A stretch of DNA of 64,000 nucleotides from Mannheimia indoligenes (GTDB lineage Bacteria; Pseudomonadota; Gammaproteobacteria; Enterobacterales; Pasteurellaceae): the NCBI RefSeq assembly GCF_036880405.1, contig NZ_JBAJJM010000004.1, positions 62,001 through 126,000 of the forward strand, in the 5' to 3' direction. The notes beneath the pieces were generated by a model. It saw only the letters and a program-made list of their open reading frames with translations. It was not told where the DNA came from and did no database searches. Positions 8,565-17,439 of the stretch are shown here, one piece after another; the first letter of the stretch is position 1, and every line of letters starts with the position of its first letter. A program made the translations under genes and the position numbers.

Positions 8565-9593
8565 ATGAATATTCTCGTTACAGGTGGAGCCGGTTTTATC
8601 GGTTCTGCACTGGTTCGCTACCTGATTGAAGAAACCGATCACACGGTTATTAATATTGATAAATTAACTTATGCGAGCAATTTAGCTTCAGTATCTCGTG
8701 TTTCATCTGATGAGCGTTACCATTTTGAGCAGGTAGATATCTGTGCAAGCGGTCAAATTTCGGAAATATTTTGCAAATATCAACCCGATGCTGTTATGCA
8801 TTTAGCTGCGGAAAGCCATGTAGATCGTTCTATTTCTGGAGCAGTTGATTTTATTCAAACTAATATTGTTGGTACTTATTCTTTGCTTGAAGTTGCAAGA
8901 GAATACTGGCTAGATTTACCTGAGCCCCAAAAATCAACTTTTCGCTTTCATCATATTTCAACCGATGAAGTATATGGAGATCTTGCATTAACGGATAGTC
9001 TATCTACAGAGAATTCCCCTTATGCTCCAAGTAGTCCCTACTCCGCCTCAAAAGCTTCTGCCGATCATTTAGTTCGTGCTTGGCATAGAACTTATGGATT
9101 ACCAACTCTTATTACAACGTGTTCAAATAATTTCGGACCTTATCAATATCCTGAAAAATTAATTCCATTGATGATTTTAAATGCCTTGCAAGGTAAAAAA
9201 TTACCTATCTATGGAAATGGCTTGCAAATTCGTGATTGGATTTTCGTAGAAGATCACGTTAGGGCTTTATATCAAGTTTTAACTAAAGGTAAAGTAGGGG
9301 AAACTTATAATATTGGTGCTCGTCAAGAAAAAACAAATATTGAGATAGTAAGGGCAATTTGTAGTTTATTAGAGGAGCTCGCACCTAATAAACCTAATAA
9401 TATAAAATATTATACTGATTTGATTACTTATGTTGAAGATAGACCAGGACACGATATCCGTTATGCACTTAATACCTCAAAAATTAAACAAGAGTTAGGT
9501 TGGCAACCAATAGAAACTTTTGACACTGGTATGCGTAAAACAGTTAAATGGTATTTAGAAAATAATGATTCAATTAAAAAGGCAGATGTTTGA
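8565..9593 (+). CDS. rfbB: dTDP-glucose 4,6-dehydratase
   Basis: The enzyme converts dTDP-glucose to dTDP-4-keto-6-deoxyglucose, the branch point to dTDP-rhamnose, fucosamine and related sugars. I use ATG 8565 (MNILVTGGAGFIGS), which has GGAGC upstream and begins right at the NAD-binding glycine motif. The 342-residue protein has STDEVYG at 132-138, the SDR catalytic pair Y159 and K163 in PYSASKASADH, and RDWIFVEDH. The start is three bases past the wbaP stop. The usual companions rfbA, rfbC and rfbD are not in this window; they may lie upstream of base 1 or elsewhere. The stop codon lies inside the terminator stem. Confidence 0.93.
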   Translation: MNILVTGGAGFIGSALVRYLIEETDHTVINIDKLTYASNLASVSRVSSDERYHFEQVDICASGQISEIFCKYQPDAVMHLAAESHVDRSISGAVDFIQTNIVGTYSLLEVAREYWLDLPEPQKSTFRFHHISTDEVYGDLALTDSLSTENSPYAPSSPYSASKASADHLVRAWHRTYGLPTLITTCSNNFGPYQYPEKLIPLMILNALQGKKLPIYGNGLQIRDWIFVEDHVRALYQVLTKGKVGETYNIGARQEKTNIEIVRAICSLLEELAPNKPNNIKYYTDLITYVEDRPGHDIRYALNTSKIKQELGWQPIETFDTGMRKTVKWYLENNDSIKKADV

Positions 9594-9604
9594 TCTGCCT
9601 TTTT
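9576..9604. terminator. Bidirectional terminator between rfbB and waaL
   Basis: AAAAAGGCAGAT (9576-9587) and ATCTGCCTTTTT (9593-9604) form a perfect 12-bp stem with a 5-base loop, with A residues on one side and T residues on the other. It serves both convergent genes. Confidence 0.88.
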
Positions 9605-9607
9605 ATT

Positions 9608-10864
9608 TTATATGTTATTTTCTTTTTGTTTCAATAGATGATATAACAAAATCAATACAAAGAAATAAAATATTGAGCCTGAATTATGAGCCAAGAATGA
9701 CTGGCTCAAAAAAAAGAATGAATGAGCAATAATATGTATTATTCCTAGAACAGCTATACATTTTAACGCAGCATCATTGGTATTTAATCGTCTAACAAAA
9801 ATACTCAGTGGAATAAATAATACGCCAATTAATGCAGCGAATCCTAAAATACCTCTTTTTACGAAAGACTCTAAATATTGATTATGTAGACTATTGAATT
9901 TTAATGTGGTTTTAGCCATTTGTTGAGTTTCTACTTGCTTCTCCTTAAATTTTTCATAACCTGAACTACCGTGTCCTAATATAGGTTTTTCAGAAATGGC
10001 GATTACGGCATTTTCCCACATATCAAAACGAGCACCTAAAGAGGTTGTTTTGTCCTTTTGCTCAATATAGCGGGTAATATCCGTTTCTGCTTCATTCAAT
10101 CTTTGCTGAATACCAAATTCAGGTTTATAAATAAATGATGCTAAAGGAAGGGTTAGCATTAGTATGATTACATAAATAATTTGTTTACGAATATATTTAA
10201 AGTTAAAAAATAGAATAAGTAAAATACAGATAGGAAATGCGACCCACCCACCCCTTGCACCTGTTAGAATACTAGCAAGCAGAGCAAAAGCAGAACAGGC
10301 AAAATAGAGGATACAAGTTTTAGTTTGCTTTTGTGCAAACCAGTAAAATGCAATTGCGATGCTAAATAGTGCTAATAAGATTGAGATATTACCTGCCTGA
10401 ATATGCATTGTGTCAGGAAATGGCTTCGGCAAATTAAGTATAAATTTTTGATATATCGCTAAAATTCCAACTACTAACGCTCCAATAGGAATGAAATGAA
10501 ATAGAATCTCTTTCTTAATCGGGTAAAGCTTAAAGAAAAAAATTAGCGGAATTAATAACAATATTTTACTTGGATTATCAATTTCACGGAAACCATCTCC
10601 ATTAAAAACTGCTGACATTACAAATGTAAGGAAATAGGCAATAAGTGAGAAAACAAAAAATTTATCTTCTTTGTCAAGCAACCACTTTTGTTTTAATTTA
10701 AAGTGATAAAATAAGAAGCTAAGTGTAGCTATAACGCCTAAGGTCATTGGCACATAACTATAGCCTTTTTTAAAGGCTAAAACAGTAACAAAAAATGTAG
10801 CGACTAGAGCATTGCAGAAAAGGGCAATGTGTGAGTTGTCTATTTTTTTGAAGCTAAGCTGCAT
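9608..10864 (-). CDS. waaL: O-antigen ligase (WaaL / Wzy_C family)
   Basis: The 418-residue inner-membrane protein has about ten to twelve helices and the Wzy_C region: TGARGGWVAF, then a periplasmic loop with SLGARFDMWENAV, PILGHGSSGY and SLHNQYLESFVKRG. The HNQYLE histidine is conserved in ligases. WaaL joins undecaprenyl-linked O-antigen to lipid A-core in the periplasm. O-antigen polymerase (Wzy) shares the fold, and sequence alone separates them poorly; opposite orientation to the operon and the position at the locus boundary favour the ligase. The gene runs toward rfbB and shares a terminator with it. Confidence 0.75.
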   Translation of the reverse strand: MQLSFKKIDNSHIALFCNALVATFFVTVLAFKKGYSYVPMTLGVIATLSFLFYHFKLKQKWLLDKEDKFFVFSLIAYFLTFVMSAVFNGDGFREIDNPSKILLLIPLIFFFKLYPIKKEILFHFIPIGALVVGILAIYQKFILNLPKPFPDTMHIQAGNISILLALFSIAIAFYWFAQKQTKTCILYFACSAFALLASILTGARGGWVAFPICILLILFFNFKYIRKQIIYVIILMLTLPLASFIYKPEFGIQQRLNEAETDITRYIEQKDKTTSLGARFDMWENAVIAISEKPILGHGSSGYEKFKEKQVETQQMAKTTLKFNSLHNQYLESFVKRGILGFAALIGVLFIPLSIFVRRLNTNDAALKCIAVLGIIHIIAHSFFFLSQSFLAHNSGSIFYFFVLILLYHLLKQKENNI

Positions 10865-11006
10865 TAAACTATCCTAAAAAACGGAAAAAATTGTTGTTAT
10901 TTTATACTAAGGGCATTACGGCATCTATCTATTTTTGCGTAAAACTAAAAATTTCCCCTATTCGATTTAGTATGTACAAACTGGATTTAGGGGAGAAAAT
11001 CTGCTC

Positions 11007-11035
11007 TTTACTTTGCTTTTTTGTTGAGGTAGAAT
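11007..11035 (+). promoter_or_regulatory. Candidate promoter for rpsU-dnaG-rpoD
   Basis: TTTACT (11007-11012) and TAGAAT (11030-11035) are separated by exactly 17 bases, about 75 bases upstream of rpsU. The rest of the 248-base gap 10865-11112 has a CCCCTA/TAGGGG inverted repeat around 10957-10994 and nothing that looks coding. Confidence 0.5.
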
Positions 11036-11112
11036 GCACTACCTTTTTTATTCTATGCCGCCAAAATTGTGTGCGGTTAATAATTTAATCTATTTTTCTG
11101 AGGTGATGGCAT

Positions 11113-11328
11113 ATGCCAGTAATTAAAGTTCGTGAAAATGAATCATTTGACGTTGCATTACGTCGTTTCAAACGCTCTTGCGAGAAAGCAGGTATCTTAG
11201 CAGAAGTTCGTGCTCGTGAATTCTACGAAAAACCAACTACAATTCGTAAACGTGAAAAAGCATCACTTGCTAAACGCCACGCTAAACGTAATTTCCGTGA
11301 GAACGCACGCAACACACGTTTATACTAA
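11113..11328 (+). CDS. rpsU: 30S ribosomal protein S21
   Basis: The 71-residue basic protein is identical in length to E. coli S21 and begins MPVIKVRENESFDVALRRFKR, the diagnostic start. It binds the 30S subunit near the anti-Shine-Dalgarno region and is needed for initiation. The ribosome site GAGGTGATG is strong. It is the first gene of the macromolecular synthesis operon rpsU-dnaG-rpoD. Codon use is strongly biased, as expected for a ribosomal protein. Confidence 0.98.
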   Translation: MPVIKVRENESFDVALRRFKRSCEKAGILAEVRAREFYEKPTTIRKREKASLAKRHAKRNFRENARNTRLY

Positions 11329-11344
11329 TTAGTTCGCTAATTAG
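11325..11344 (+). other. UUCG-capped hairpin after rpsU
   Basis: CTAATTAG (11325-11332) and CTAATTAG (11337-11344) are self-complementary arms around a TTCG tetraloop, overlapping the rpsU stop codon. UUCG loops stabilise RNA hairpins. It could protect the rpsU message 3' end or mark an RNA-processing site; no T-run follows. Confidence 0.5.
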
Positions 11345-11357
11345 CAAAAATATATCG

Positions 11358-11396
11358 AAACCGTGATTCCTTTTAGGCTCACGGTTTTGGTGTTTT
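11358..11396 (+). terminator. Terminator in the rpsU-dnaG gap
   Basis: AAACCGTGA (11358-11366) and TCACGGTTT (11379-11387) form a 9-bp stem with a 12-base loop followed by TTGGTGTTTTT. It corresponds in place to the partial terminator known between rpsU and dnaG in E. coli, which lowers primase expression relative to S21. Confidence 0.65.
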
Positions 11397-11483
11397 TAAC
11401 GTTTCTATTTCAAGCGGTCATTTTTTGGTAAAATTTTACGATAAATTATCCGCTTGTATCATTCAAAGAGCAGGAGGCAATCA

Positions 11484-13232
11484 ATGAAAGGCACAATTCC
11501 ACGTTCGTTTATTGATGATCTCATCGCTCGTACCGATATTGTTGAGGTCATCAACAGTCGGGTCAAGCTCAAAAAAGCAGGACGAGATTATCAAGCCTGT
11601 TGTCCTTTTCATCACGAGAAAACCCCTTCATTTTCGGTAAGCCAATCGAAACAGTTTTATCACTGCTTTGGTTGTGGCGTTCACGGTAATGTCATCACTT
11701 TTTTGATGGATTACGACAAATTAGAATTTCCGGAGGCAATTGAAGAGCTTGCGGCTATGCACGGGCTAGAAGTGCCGAGAGAAAATATCATTAGTCGTGA
11801 TGGTAAACCGCAAGCGAATTTTAAAACCAAGCGTAATCTCTATGAGTTGATGGAGGCGGTAGCGAAGTTTTATCAGCAAAATCTTACCCATCAAATTGAG
11901 CCACAAAGTTATTTGCAACAGCGTGGTTTATCGGCGGAGATTATTGAACGTTTTGAAATTGGTTTTGCTCCTAATGCCTTTGATGCGGCATTACGCACTT
12001 TTGGGCAATCGCCTGAAGAAACACAAAAATTGCTTGATACGGGGATCTTAACTAAAAATGATAGCGGTCGAATTTACGATAAATTTCGCAATCGGGTAAT
12101 GTTCCCTATTCGGGATAAGCGTGGACGAGTGATCGCCTTTGGGGGGCGAGTGTTGCCAAATGATGAGCAAGGTGCGAAGTATATGAACTCGCCTGAAACG
12201 GTAATTTACCATAAAGGTAGTGAGCTGTACGGTTTATATCAAGCACTCAAAGTGGATGAAAACCCCGATTATCTCTTTGTAGTGGAAGGCTATATGGACG
12301 TAGTGGCTCTGGCTCAATTTGGAGTAGATAATGCTGTGGCTTCGTTAGGTACAGCCACTACAGGTGAGCAAATTCAGCAAATGTTCCGCTGCACTGAGCA
12401 GATTATCTGTTGCTATGATGGTGATAGAGCCGGACGAGATGCAGCGTGGCGAGCATTAGAAAATGCTCTACCATACTTGCAAGACGGTCGTCAGCTCAAA
12501 TTTATTTTCTTGCCTGATGGCGAAGATCCGGATACTTTCATTCGCTCGCAAGGTAAAGCCGGCTTTGAGCAATATTTGGCAGAGAATGCCAAATCTCTGA
12601 GTGATTTCTTGTTTGATAGTTTACTTGCTGATGTGGACCTTTCCTCAAAAGAAGGAAAATCCAAACTGGCAGCTTTAGCCGTACCGCTGATTAACCGCAT
12701 TCCGGGTGAAATGTTGCGTGTTTATTTACGTAATATTTTAGGGCAGAAGTTAGGCATTCTTGATCCAACACAGATAGAAACATTATTACCGAATAAAAAA
12801 GCAGAAGAGAGAGCGGCTCATCAAGCCGTTAAAATCAAGCGAACGCCAATGCGATTGCTGATAGCGTTATTATTGCAAAACCCACATTTAGTGAAATTTG
12901 TGCCGGATGTGAGTTCTCTAAAAGCCTTAAAAGAGCCGGGTTTTGAATTATTAACGGATATTGTAGCGATTTGTCAGCAAAATGCCGGCATTAGTATGGG
13001 GGGGGTACTTGAACATTATCGAGAACATCCCCAATATAAAATCGTTGAAACACTCGCAAGTTGGGAACATTTAGTGTTGCCGGAAAATGTTGAAACCACC
13101 TTTATTGAAACGCTCGATTTTCTTTATGCTAAATTAGTGGAATTACGAAAAGAAGAGTTAATTGCCAAAGACCGAACGGTGGGTTTAACTGACGATGAGA
13201 AAAAAGAGTACGTTTTATTAATGTTTCAATAG
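11484..13232 (+). CDS. dnaG: DNA primase
   Basis: Primase makes RNA primers at the replication fork. I choose ATG 11484 (MKGTIPRSFIDDL) because CAGGAGG precedes it and the protein then begins exactly as other DnaG proteins do. The 582-residue chain has the CHC2 zinc site (C40, H43, C61, C64), the Toprim domain with VVEGYMDVVAL and YDGDRAGRDAA, and a C-terminal helicase-binding region. The length is normal. The gene is the second of the macromolecular synthesis operon, separated from rpsU by a terminator and from rpoD by a cluster of small hairpins. Confidence 0.97.
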   Translation: MKGTIPRSFIDDLIARTDIVEVINSRVKLKKAGRDYQACCPFHHEKTPSFSVSQSKQFYHCFGCGVHGNVITFLMDYDKLEFPEAIEELAAMHGLEVPRENIISRDGKPQANFKTKRNLYELMEAVAKFYQQNLTHQIEPQSYLQQRGLSAEIIERFEIGFAPNAFDAALRTFGQSPEETQKLLDTGILTKNDSGRIYDKFRNRVMFPIRDKRGRVIAFGGRVLPNDEQGAKYMNSPETVIYHKGSELYGLYQALKVDENPDYLFVVEGYMDVVALAQFGVDNAVASLGTATTGEQIQQMFRCTEQIICCYDGDRAGRDAAWRALENALPYLQDGRQLKFIFLPDGEDPDTFIRSQGKAGFEQYLAENAKSLSDFLFDSLLADVDLSSKEGKSKLAALAVPLINRIPGEMLRVYLRNILGQKLGILDPTQIETLLPNKKAEERAAHQAVKIKRTPMRLLIALLLQNPHLVKFVPDVSSLKALKEPGFELLTDIVAICQQNAGISMGGVLEHYREHPQYKIVETLASWEHLVLPENVETTFIETLDFLYAKLVELRKEELIAKDRTVGLTDDEKKEYVLLMFQ

Positions 13233-13269
13233 TAGGAATACACTGAGTGAGCCCACAACAAGCGGTCAA

Positions 13270-13341
13270 AAAAAGCATTGCTTTTTAAACGTTGGCTTTG
13301 CCAACGGCAGCGAAGCTGCGAACAATCCTTACAAGGATTGT
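13270..13341. repeat. Four back-to-back mini-hairpins between dnaG and rpoD
   Basis: Within 72 bases there are four small perfect inverted repeats: AAAAAGC-att-GCTTTTT (13270-13286), CGTTGGC-ttt-GCCAACG (13290-13306), GCAGC-gaa-GCTGC (13307-13319) and ACAATCCTT-ac-AAGGATTGT (13322-13341). Loops are only 2-3 bases. The first could act as the dnaG terminator; the others have no T-run. Confidence 0.85.
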
Positions 13342-13392
13342 GAGTAAAATTCATAAATTTTTTGCAAATTTACCAAGCCAAGCTGAATTTAG

Positions 13393-13401
13393 TGGTATAA
13401 T
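13393..13401 (+). promoter_or_regulatory. Extended -10 promoter for rpoD
   Basis: TGGTATAAT at 13393-13401 is a perfect extended -10 element (TGn plus TATAAT), 39 bases ahead of the rpoD start. No good -35 box lies at standard spacing, which is usual for extended -10 promoters. It would let rpoD be expressed independently of rpsU-dnaG. Confidence 0.6.
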
Positions 13402-13440
13402 CCATTACTATTTTTTGCTCGCAAAATAAACGGATAAACT

Positions 13441-15312
13441 ATGGAAAATCAAGCAGATCAACAATTAGAACAGCAATCCCAGTTAGAACTTTTGATTACA
13501 CAAGGGCGTGAACAAGGTTATTTAACGCTTTCTGAAGTGCACGATCATTTACCTGAAGAGTTAGTAGATGCAGAGCAGATCGAAGATATTATTCAGATGA
13601 TCAACGATATGGGGATCCAAGTCTTAGAGGTTGCCCCTGATGCGGATGATTTACTCCTTGCTGAAAATATCGCTGATGAAGATGTGGTAGAAGAAGCTAC
13701 GAAAGTGCTTTCAACCGTAGAATCAGAGCTAGGCAGAACTACTGATCCGGTGCGTATGTATATGCGTGAAATGGGTACAGTGGAGCTTTTAACTCGTGAA
13801 GGCGAGATCGATATTGCAAAACGCATTGAAGACGGTATCAATGAAGTGCAATGTGCGATTGCAGAGTACCCGGAAGCTTTAGTCGGACTTTTAGAATGTT
13901 ACACCCAAGTAGAATCGGGCGAAATGCGTATTTCTGATTTAGTTACAGCCTTTGTTGATCCGAATGCATCAGAGCAAGTTACGGAAGAATTAGAGGTAGA
14001 TCTTGATGATGACGAAGAATCGGATACGGTAGCCGATGTTGAAGATGACGAAAATGAAGACGAAGAAAGTGATAGCAGCTCAGACAGCAGCGATGACAGC
14101 TCAATCGATCCTGAATTAGCACGAGAAAAATTTGAAGCATTACGCAGCCAACACGAGAAAGTGTTGTTATGTATTCAAAAACACGGTCGTACTAACAAAA
14201 AATCAAGAGAACAGATCGAAATTTTATCGAATATTTTCCGTGAGTTCCGTTTAGTACCGAAACAGTTTGATTTATTAGTTGCCACTATGCAAAAACTAAT
14301 GAAGCAAGTGCGTGCGGAAGAACGCCAAATTCAGCGTTATGCGGTTGAATATTCCGGTATGAAAAAGACCGATTTCTTAAAAGCATTCCAAGGGCACGAA
14401 TTAAGTGAAGCGTGGATTGAAAAAGCGATTAATGCAAAGAAAAATGCTGCACCAAAACTTGCAAATTATGTAGATAACATTCGTGTTAATATCGCAAATT
14501 TACAAAATTTAGAACAAACGTCAGGTTTAACCATTGCTCAAATCCGTGAGATTGGCGGTCGTATTTCTAATGGTGAGCTAAAAGCTCGCCGTGCGAAAAA
14601 AGAGATGGTGGAAGCCAACTTGCGTTTGGTTATCTCAATTGCAAAAAAATACACTAATCGTGGTTTACAGTTCTTGGATTTAATCCAAGAAGGGAATATC
14701 GGTTTGATGAAAGCAGTGGATAAATTTGAATACCGTCGTGGTTATAAGTTCTCAACCTATGCAACCTGGTGGATTCGTCAGGCAATTACCCGTTCGATTG
14801 CCGATCAGGCTCGTACCATCCGTATTCCGGTGCATATGATTGAAACCATCAACAAACTTAACCGTATTTCTCGTCAATGCTTACAGGAAATGGGGCGTGA
14901 AGCCACACCGGAAGAGTTGGCAGAACGTATGGGAATGCCGGAAGATAAAATCCGCAAAGTATTGAAAATTGCCAAAGAGCCGATTTCAATGGAAACCCCA
15001 ATCGGCGATGATGACGATTCACATTTAGGCGATTTCATTCAAGACGAAAGCCTTGAATTACCATTGGATTCTGCAACCGCTGAGAGCTTGCGTATGGCAA
15101 CCAACGAAGTGTTAGAAGGTTTAACACCTCGTGAAGCGAAAGTATTGCGTATGCGTTTCGGTATTGATATGAACACCGACCATACGCTTGAAGAAGTGGG
15201 CAAACAATTTGATGTAACCCGTGAGCGTATTCGTCAGATTGAGGCAAAAGCGTTGCGTAAATTACGCCACCCGAGCCGTTCAGAAACCTTACGTAGTTTC
15301 CTAGATGATTAA
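13441..15312 (+). CDS. rpoD: RNA polymerase sigma-70 factor
   Basis: The primary sigma factor of 623 residues has region 1.1 at the N-terminus, region 1.2 (DPVRMYMREMG), an acidic non-conserved stretch rich in D, E and S (about residues 180-225), region 2 (GLQFLDLIQEGNIGLMKAVDKF and YKFSTYATWWIRQAI), region 3 and region 4 (LTPREAKVLRMRFGID, TLEEVGKQFDVTRERIRQIEAKALRKLR). Length is close to other Pasteurellaceae RpoD. It is the last gene of the macromolecular synthesis operon and ends at a strong terminator. Confidence 0.98.
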   Translation: MENQADQQLEQQSQLELLITQGREQGYLTLSEVHDHLPEELVDAEQIEDIIQMINDMGIQVLEVAPDADDLLLAENIADEDVVEEATKVLSTVESELGRTTDPVRMYMREMGTVELLTREGEIDIAKRIEDGINEVQCAIAEYPEALVGLLECYTQVESGEMRISDLVTAFVDPNASEQVTEELEVDLDDDEESDTVADVEDDENEDEESDSSSDSSDDSSIDPELAREKFEALRSQHEKVLLCIQKHGRTNKKSREQIEILSNIFREFRLVPKQFDLLVATMQKLMKQVRAEERQIQRYAVEYSGMKKTDFLKAFQGHELSEAWIEKAINAKKNAAPKLANYVDNIRVNIANLQNLEQTSGLTIAQIREIGGRISNGELKARRAKKEMVEANLRLVISIAKKYTNRGLQFLDLIQEGNIGLMKAVDKFEYRRGYKFSTYATWWIRQAITRSIADQARTIRIPVHMIETINKLNRISRQCLQEMGREATPEELAERMGMPEDKIRKVLKIAKEPISMETPIGDDDDSHLGDFIQDESLELPLDSATAESLRMATNEVLEGLTPREAKVLRMRFGIDMNTDHTLEEVGKQFDVTRERIRQIEAKALRKLRHPSRSETLRSFLDD

Positions 15313-15318
15313 TGATTT

Positions 15319-15347
15319 CCCCTGTGCCTTGTGGTACAGGGGTTTTT
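15319..15347 (+). terminator. rpoD terminator
   Basis: CCCCTGTGCC (15319-15328) pairs with GGTACAGGGG (15333-15342) through a 4-base loop, followed by TTTTT. This is a canonical intrinsic terminator 6 bases after the rpoD stop. Confidence 0.92.
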
Positions 15348-15405
15348 GTTTTAAGATGAATGACAAGCGGTTGTTTTTCTTAAATTTTTTACAAGAAGGA
15401 TAGAT

Positions 15406-16395
15406 ATGAAAAAATCACTATTAGCACTTTTAATTAGCTCAGTATTTGTAATTGCGGGTTGTGAAGACGGCAAAATGACACAAACGGTACTGGAAGCCGA
15501 AAAACAGATTGTTCACTTAGGCACAGAATTAAAAAATGCTCAGTCAGACTTGGCAAAAAAAGAAGCAGAAGTTGCTAAGCTTTCAGGTGTGAAAGCGGAG
15601 AATGAAAAATTAAAAGCAGAACTAGAGAAAGCCCAACAAAACACCGCATTAAACGTTGAGATTGTGAAAATCTTCGATAAAAAAGATGTGATTAAACATA
15701 AAGTTGATCCAAAAGAAGAATTTGCAATAGAAGAAAGTACGGTGAGTTCGATTGTTACGCTTCCAAAAACAAATTTTGATTGGCTCAATCAACTGTTGAT
15801 TAATCAGGCTTATGACTACAATGAAGAAGAGAGTAGAAAGCTGAAAAATCCAACCGAAGAAGAGTTCAAAAAGCACCGTGAAGAGGTTTATCAAGGTTTA
15901 CTGGAAAGTACGAAAACAGAGCCTACAATTGGCTATGATGAGCATATTCATAGTACTTTTATGGGGCAACGCAATAATATCGCTACTTTTTTGATGACAC
16001 ATTATAGCTACACAGGTGGTGCTCACGGAATGCACCATACGCAATACATCAATGTCGATTTAGCTAAAAAAGCAGTCATTGGCTTAAATGATTTAATCAG
16101 CCCAAAAAATCAATCCCAACTGAAAGAGCTCCTTTGGGAAAATTACAGCCGTGAGCGAGTGGATGAAAATGGTAAATATAATGGATTTGGAGATAAAAAA
16201 GAGTTCCGTATTTCTGACCAATTCTATTTCACCCCCGAAGGGATTGCCTTTGTTTATCCTCCATACGAATTGGGTGCTTACGCAGAAGGCGATATAGAGG
16301 TTGAAGCGGATTGGTATAGTATCAATAAGTTACTTAATTCAGATTATCAACGTGGCGAAAAAGATGGGTTCTTTGCAGAAGAACTGGAGAACTAA
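15406..16395 (+). CDS. Lipoprotein with coiled coil and DUF3298/RsiV-like domain
   Basis: The 329-residue protein has a lipoprotein signal ending VIAGC (lipidated C19), then a lysine/glutamate-rich coiled coil (about 25-80), and a C-terminal domain with FLMTHYSYTGGAHGMHHTQY and FYFTPEGIAFVYPPYELGAYAEG. These two blocks are the hallmark of the DUF3298 (RsiV C-terminal) fold found in envelope lipoproteins and in the lysozyme-sensing anti-sigma RsiV. No sigma factor gene is adjacent, so a regulatory role is not indicated; the function is unknown. The gene sits alone between two terminators and has its own ribosome site, AAGAAGGA. Confidence 0.8.
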   Translation: MKKSLLALLISSVFVIAGCEDGKMTQTVLEAEKQIVHLGTELKNAQSDLAKKEAEVAKLSGVKAENEKLKAELEKAQQNTALNVEIVKIFDKKDVIKHKVDPKEEFAIEESTVSSIVTLPKTNFDWLNQLLINQAYDYNEEESRKLKNPTEEEFKKHREEVYQGLLESTKTEPTIGYDEHIHSTFMGQRNNIATFLMTHYSYTGGAHGMHHTQYINVDLAKKAVIGLNDLISPKNQSQLKELLWENYSRERVDENGKYNGFGDKKEFRISDQFYFTPEGIAFVYPPYELGAYAEGDIEVEADWYSINKLLNSDYQRGEKDGFFAEELEN

Positions 16396-16417
16396 TTGTA
16401 AATTTAAGTTAAAAAAC

Positions 16418-16448
16418 AACCGCTTGTAATCCTTTATTACAAGCGGTT
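16418..16448. terminator. Uptake-sequence-pair terminator between the lipoprotein gene and menA
   Basis: AACCGCTTGTAAT (16418-16430) and ATTACAAGCGGTT (16436-16448) form a 13-bp perfect stem with a 5-base loop, flanked by A-rich and T-rich sequence. Each arm carries an uptake-sequence core in opposite orientation. It can serve both convergent genes. Confidence 0.85.
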
Positions 16449-16471
16449 TATTTTTGTGGATATTTTGCAAC

Positions 16472-17380
16472 TTACCCCAACAAAATCCCCAAGCTAAACA
16501 ACAAATTAGTGATTAATGCCAACCCTGCCATTTGCCCTAGAATTGGGTAGAGTTCTTTAGGATCCTGGTGTAGATAAACAAAACGTGCGTGTTTTGCAAG
16601 CAGCGGTACAGCAAGCAAGAAGATGAAGCTGTACCAATGTTCAAATTCCGAAATTGCAAAAATCAGATAAGAAATAACCGCTAGTACCAACAACGCAACG
16701 TGGTATTTTCGCCCGTTTTGGCTGCCAATTCGTACAATAAGTGTATTTTTGCCGGCTTGTCTGTCTTGGTTAATATCACGCAAATTATTGATATTTAATA
16801 CCGCAACCGAGAGTAATCCACAGCCGAAAGCAGGTAGTAAAATTATTGATGGTACACTATGAGCTTGCAGGTAAAACACGCCGATAACCGCTACAAAGCC
16901 AAAGAAAATCAGCACAAACAGATCGCCTAATCCTAAATAACCGTAAGCCTTTTTGCCGACGGTGTAAGTGATTGCAGCAACAATGGACACCACACCCAGC
17001 CCAATAAAAAAGAACAAGTCTCGAATGCTCTCAAAGGCATAAGCACTTAATGCTACGCCTGAAATAAAAGAGAGCAGACTTAAAATAATCACCGCTTTTT
17101 TTAGTTGCTCGCCACTAATTGCTCCTTGCTGAATGGCTCGAAGCGGTCCGATTCGTTCTTTGGTGTCGGAACCTTTCACGTGGTCGCCGTAATCGTTAGC
17201 GAAGTTAGAGAGAATTTGTAGCAAGATAGTCGTAATAAAAGCCAATAATGTCGTAATAAAATCAAATTTTCCAGCCCAATGAGCCAGTGCCGAGCCAACA
17301 ATAATTGATGCCAACGCCAGTGGCAAAGTTTTGGGGCGAGCGGTGCTAAACCAAATCGAAAAAAGGGAATTTTTGTTCAT
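16472..17380 (-). CDS. menA: 1,4-dihydroxy-2-naphthoate polyprenyltransferase
   Basis: MenA attaches the polyprenyl tail to 1,4-dihydroxy-2-naphthoate to make demethylmenaquinone at the inner membrane. The 302-residue UbiA-family protein has about eight or nine helices and both aspartate-rich motifs: NFANDYGDHVKGSD (first) and NNLRDINQDRQAGKNTL (second). Length and order match MenA. It starts MNKNSLFSIWFSTARPKTLPLALASI. It lies back to back with trmO, with 59 bases between the two starts for both promoters. Menaquinones suit the fumarate-based anaerobic respiration typical of Pasteurellaceae. Confidence 0.93.
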   Translation of the reverse strand: MNKNSLFSIWFSTARPKTLPLALASIIVGSALAHWAGKFDFITTLLAFITTILLQILSNFANDYGDHVKGSDTKERIGPLRAIQQGAISGEQLKKAVIILSLLSFISGVALSAYAFESIRDLFFFIGLGVVSIVAAITYTVGKKAYGYLGLGDLFVLIFFGFVAVIGVFYLQAHSVPSIILLPAFGCGLLSVAVLNINNLRDINQDRQAGKNTLIVRIGSQNGRKYHVALLVLAVISYLIFAISEFEHWYSFIFLLAVPLLAKHARFVYLHQDPKELYPILGQMAGLALITNLLFSLGILLG

Positions 17381-17439
17381 AAATAATATTTCGTTTAAAA
17401 TAATGAGTAATCTCCGTCATTTTATCAGAAAAAATCCCG

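Noticed and set aside
10891..11088. Open frame of 65 codons ahead of rpsU
   Set aside because: No ribosome site or recognisable domain, and it covers the probable rpsU promoter and an inverted repeat.
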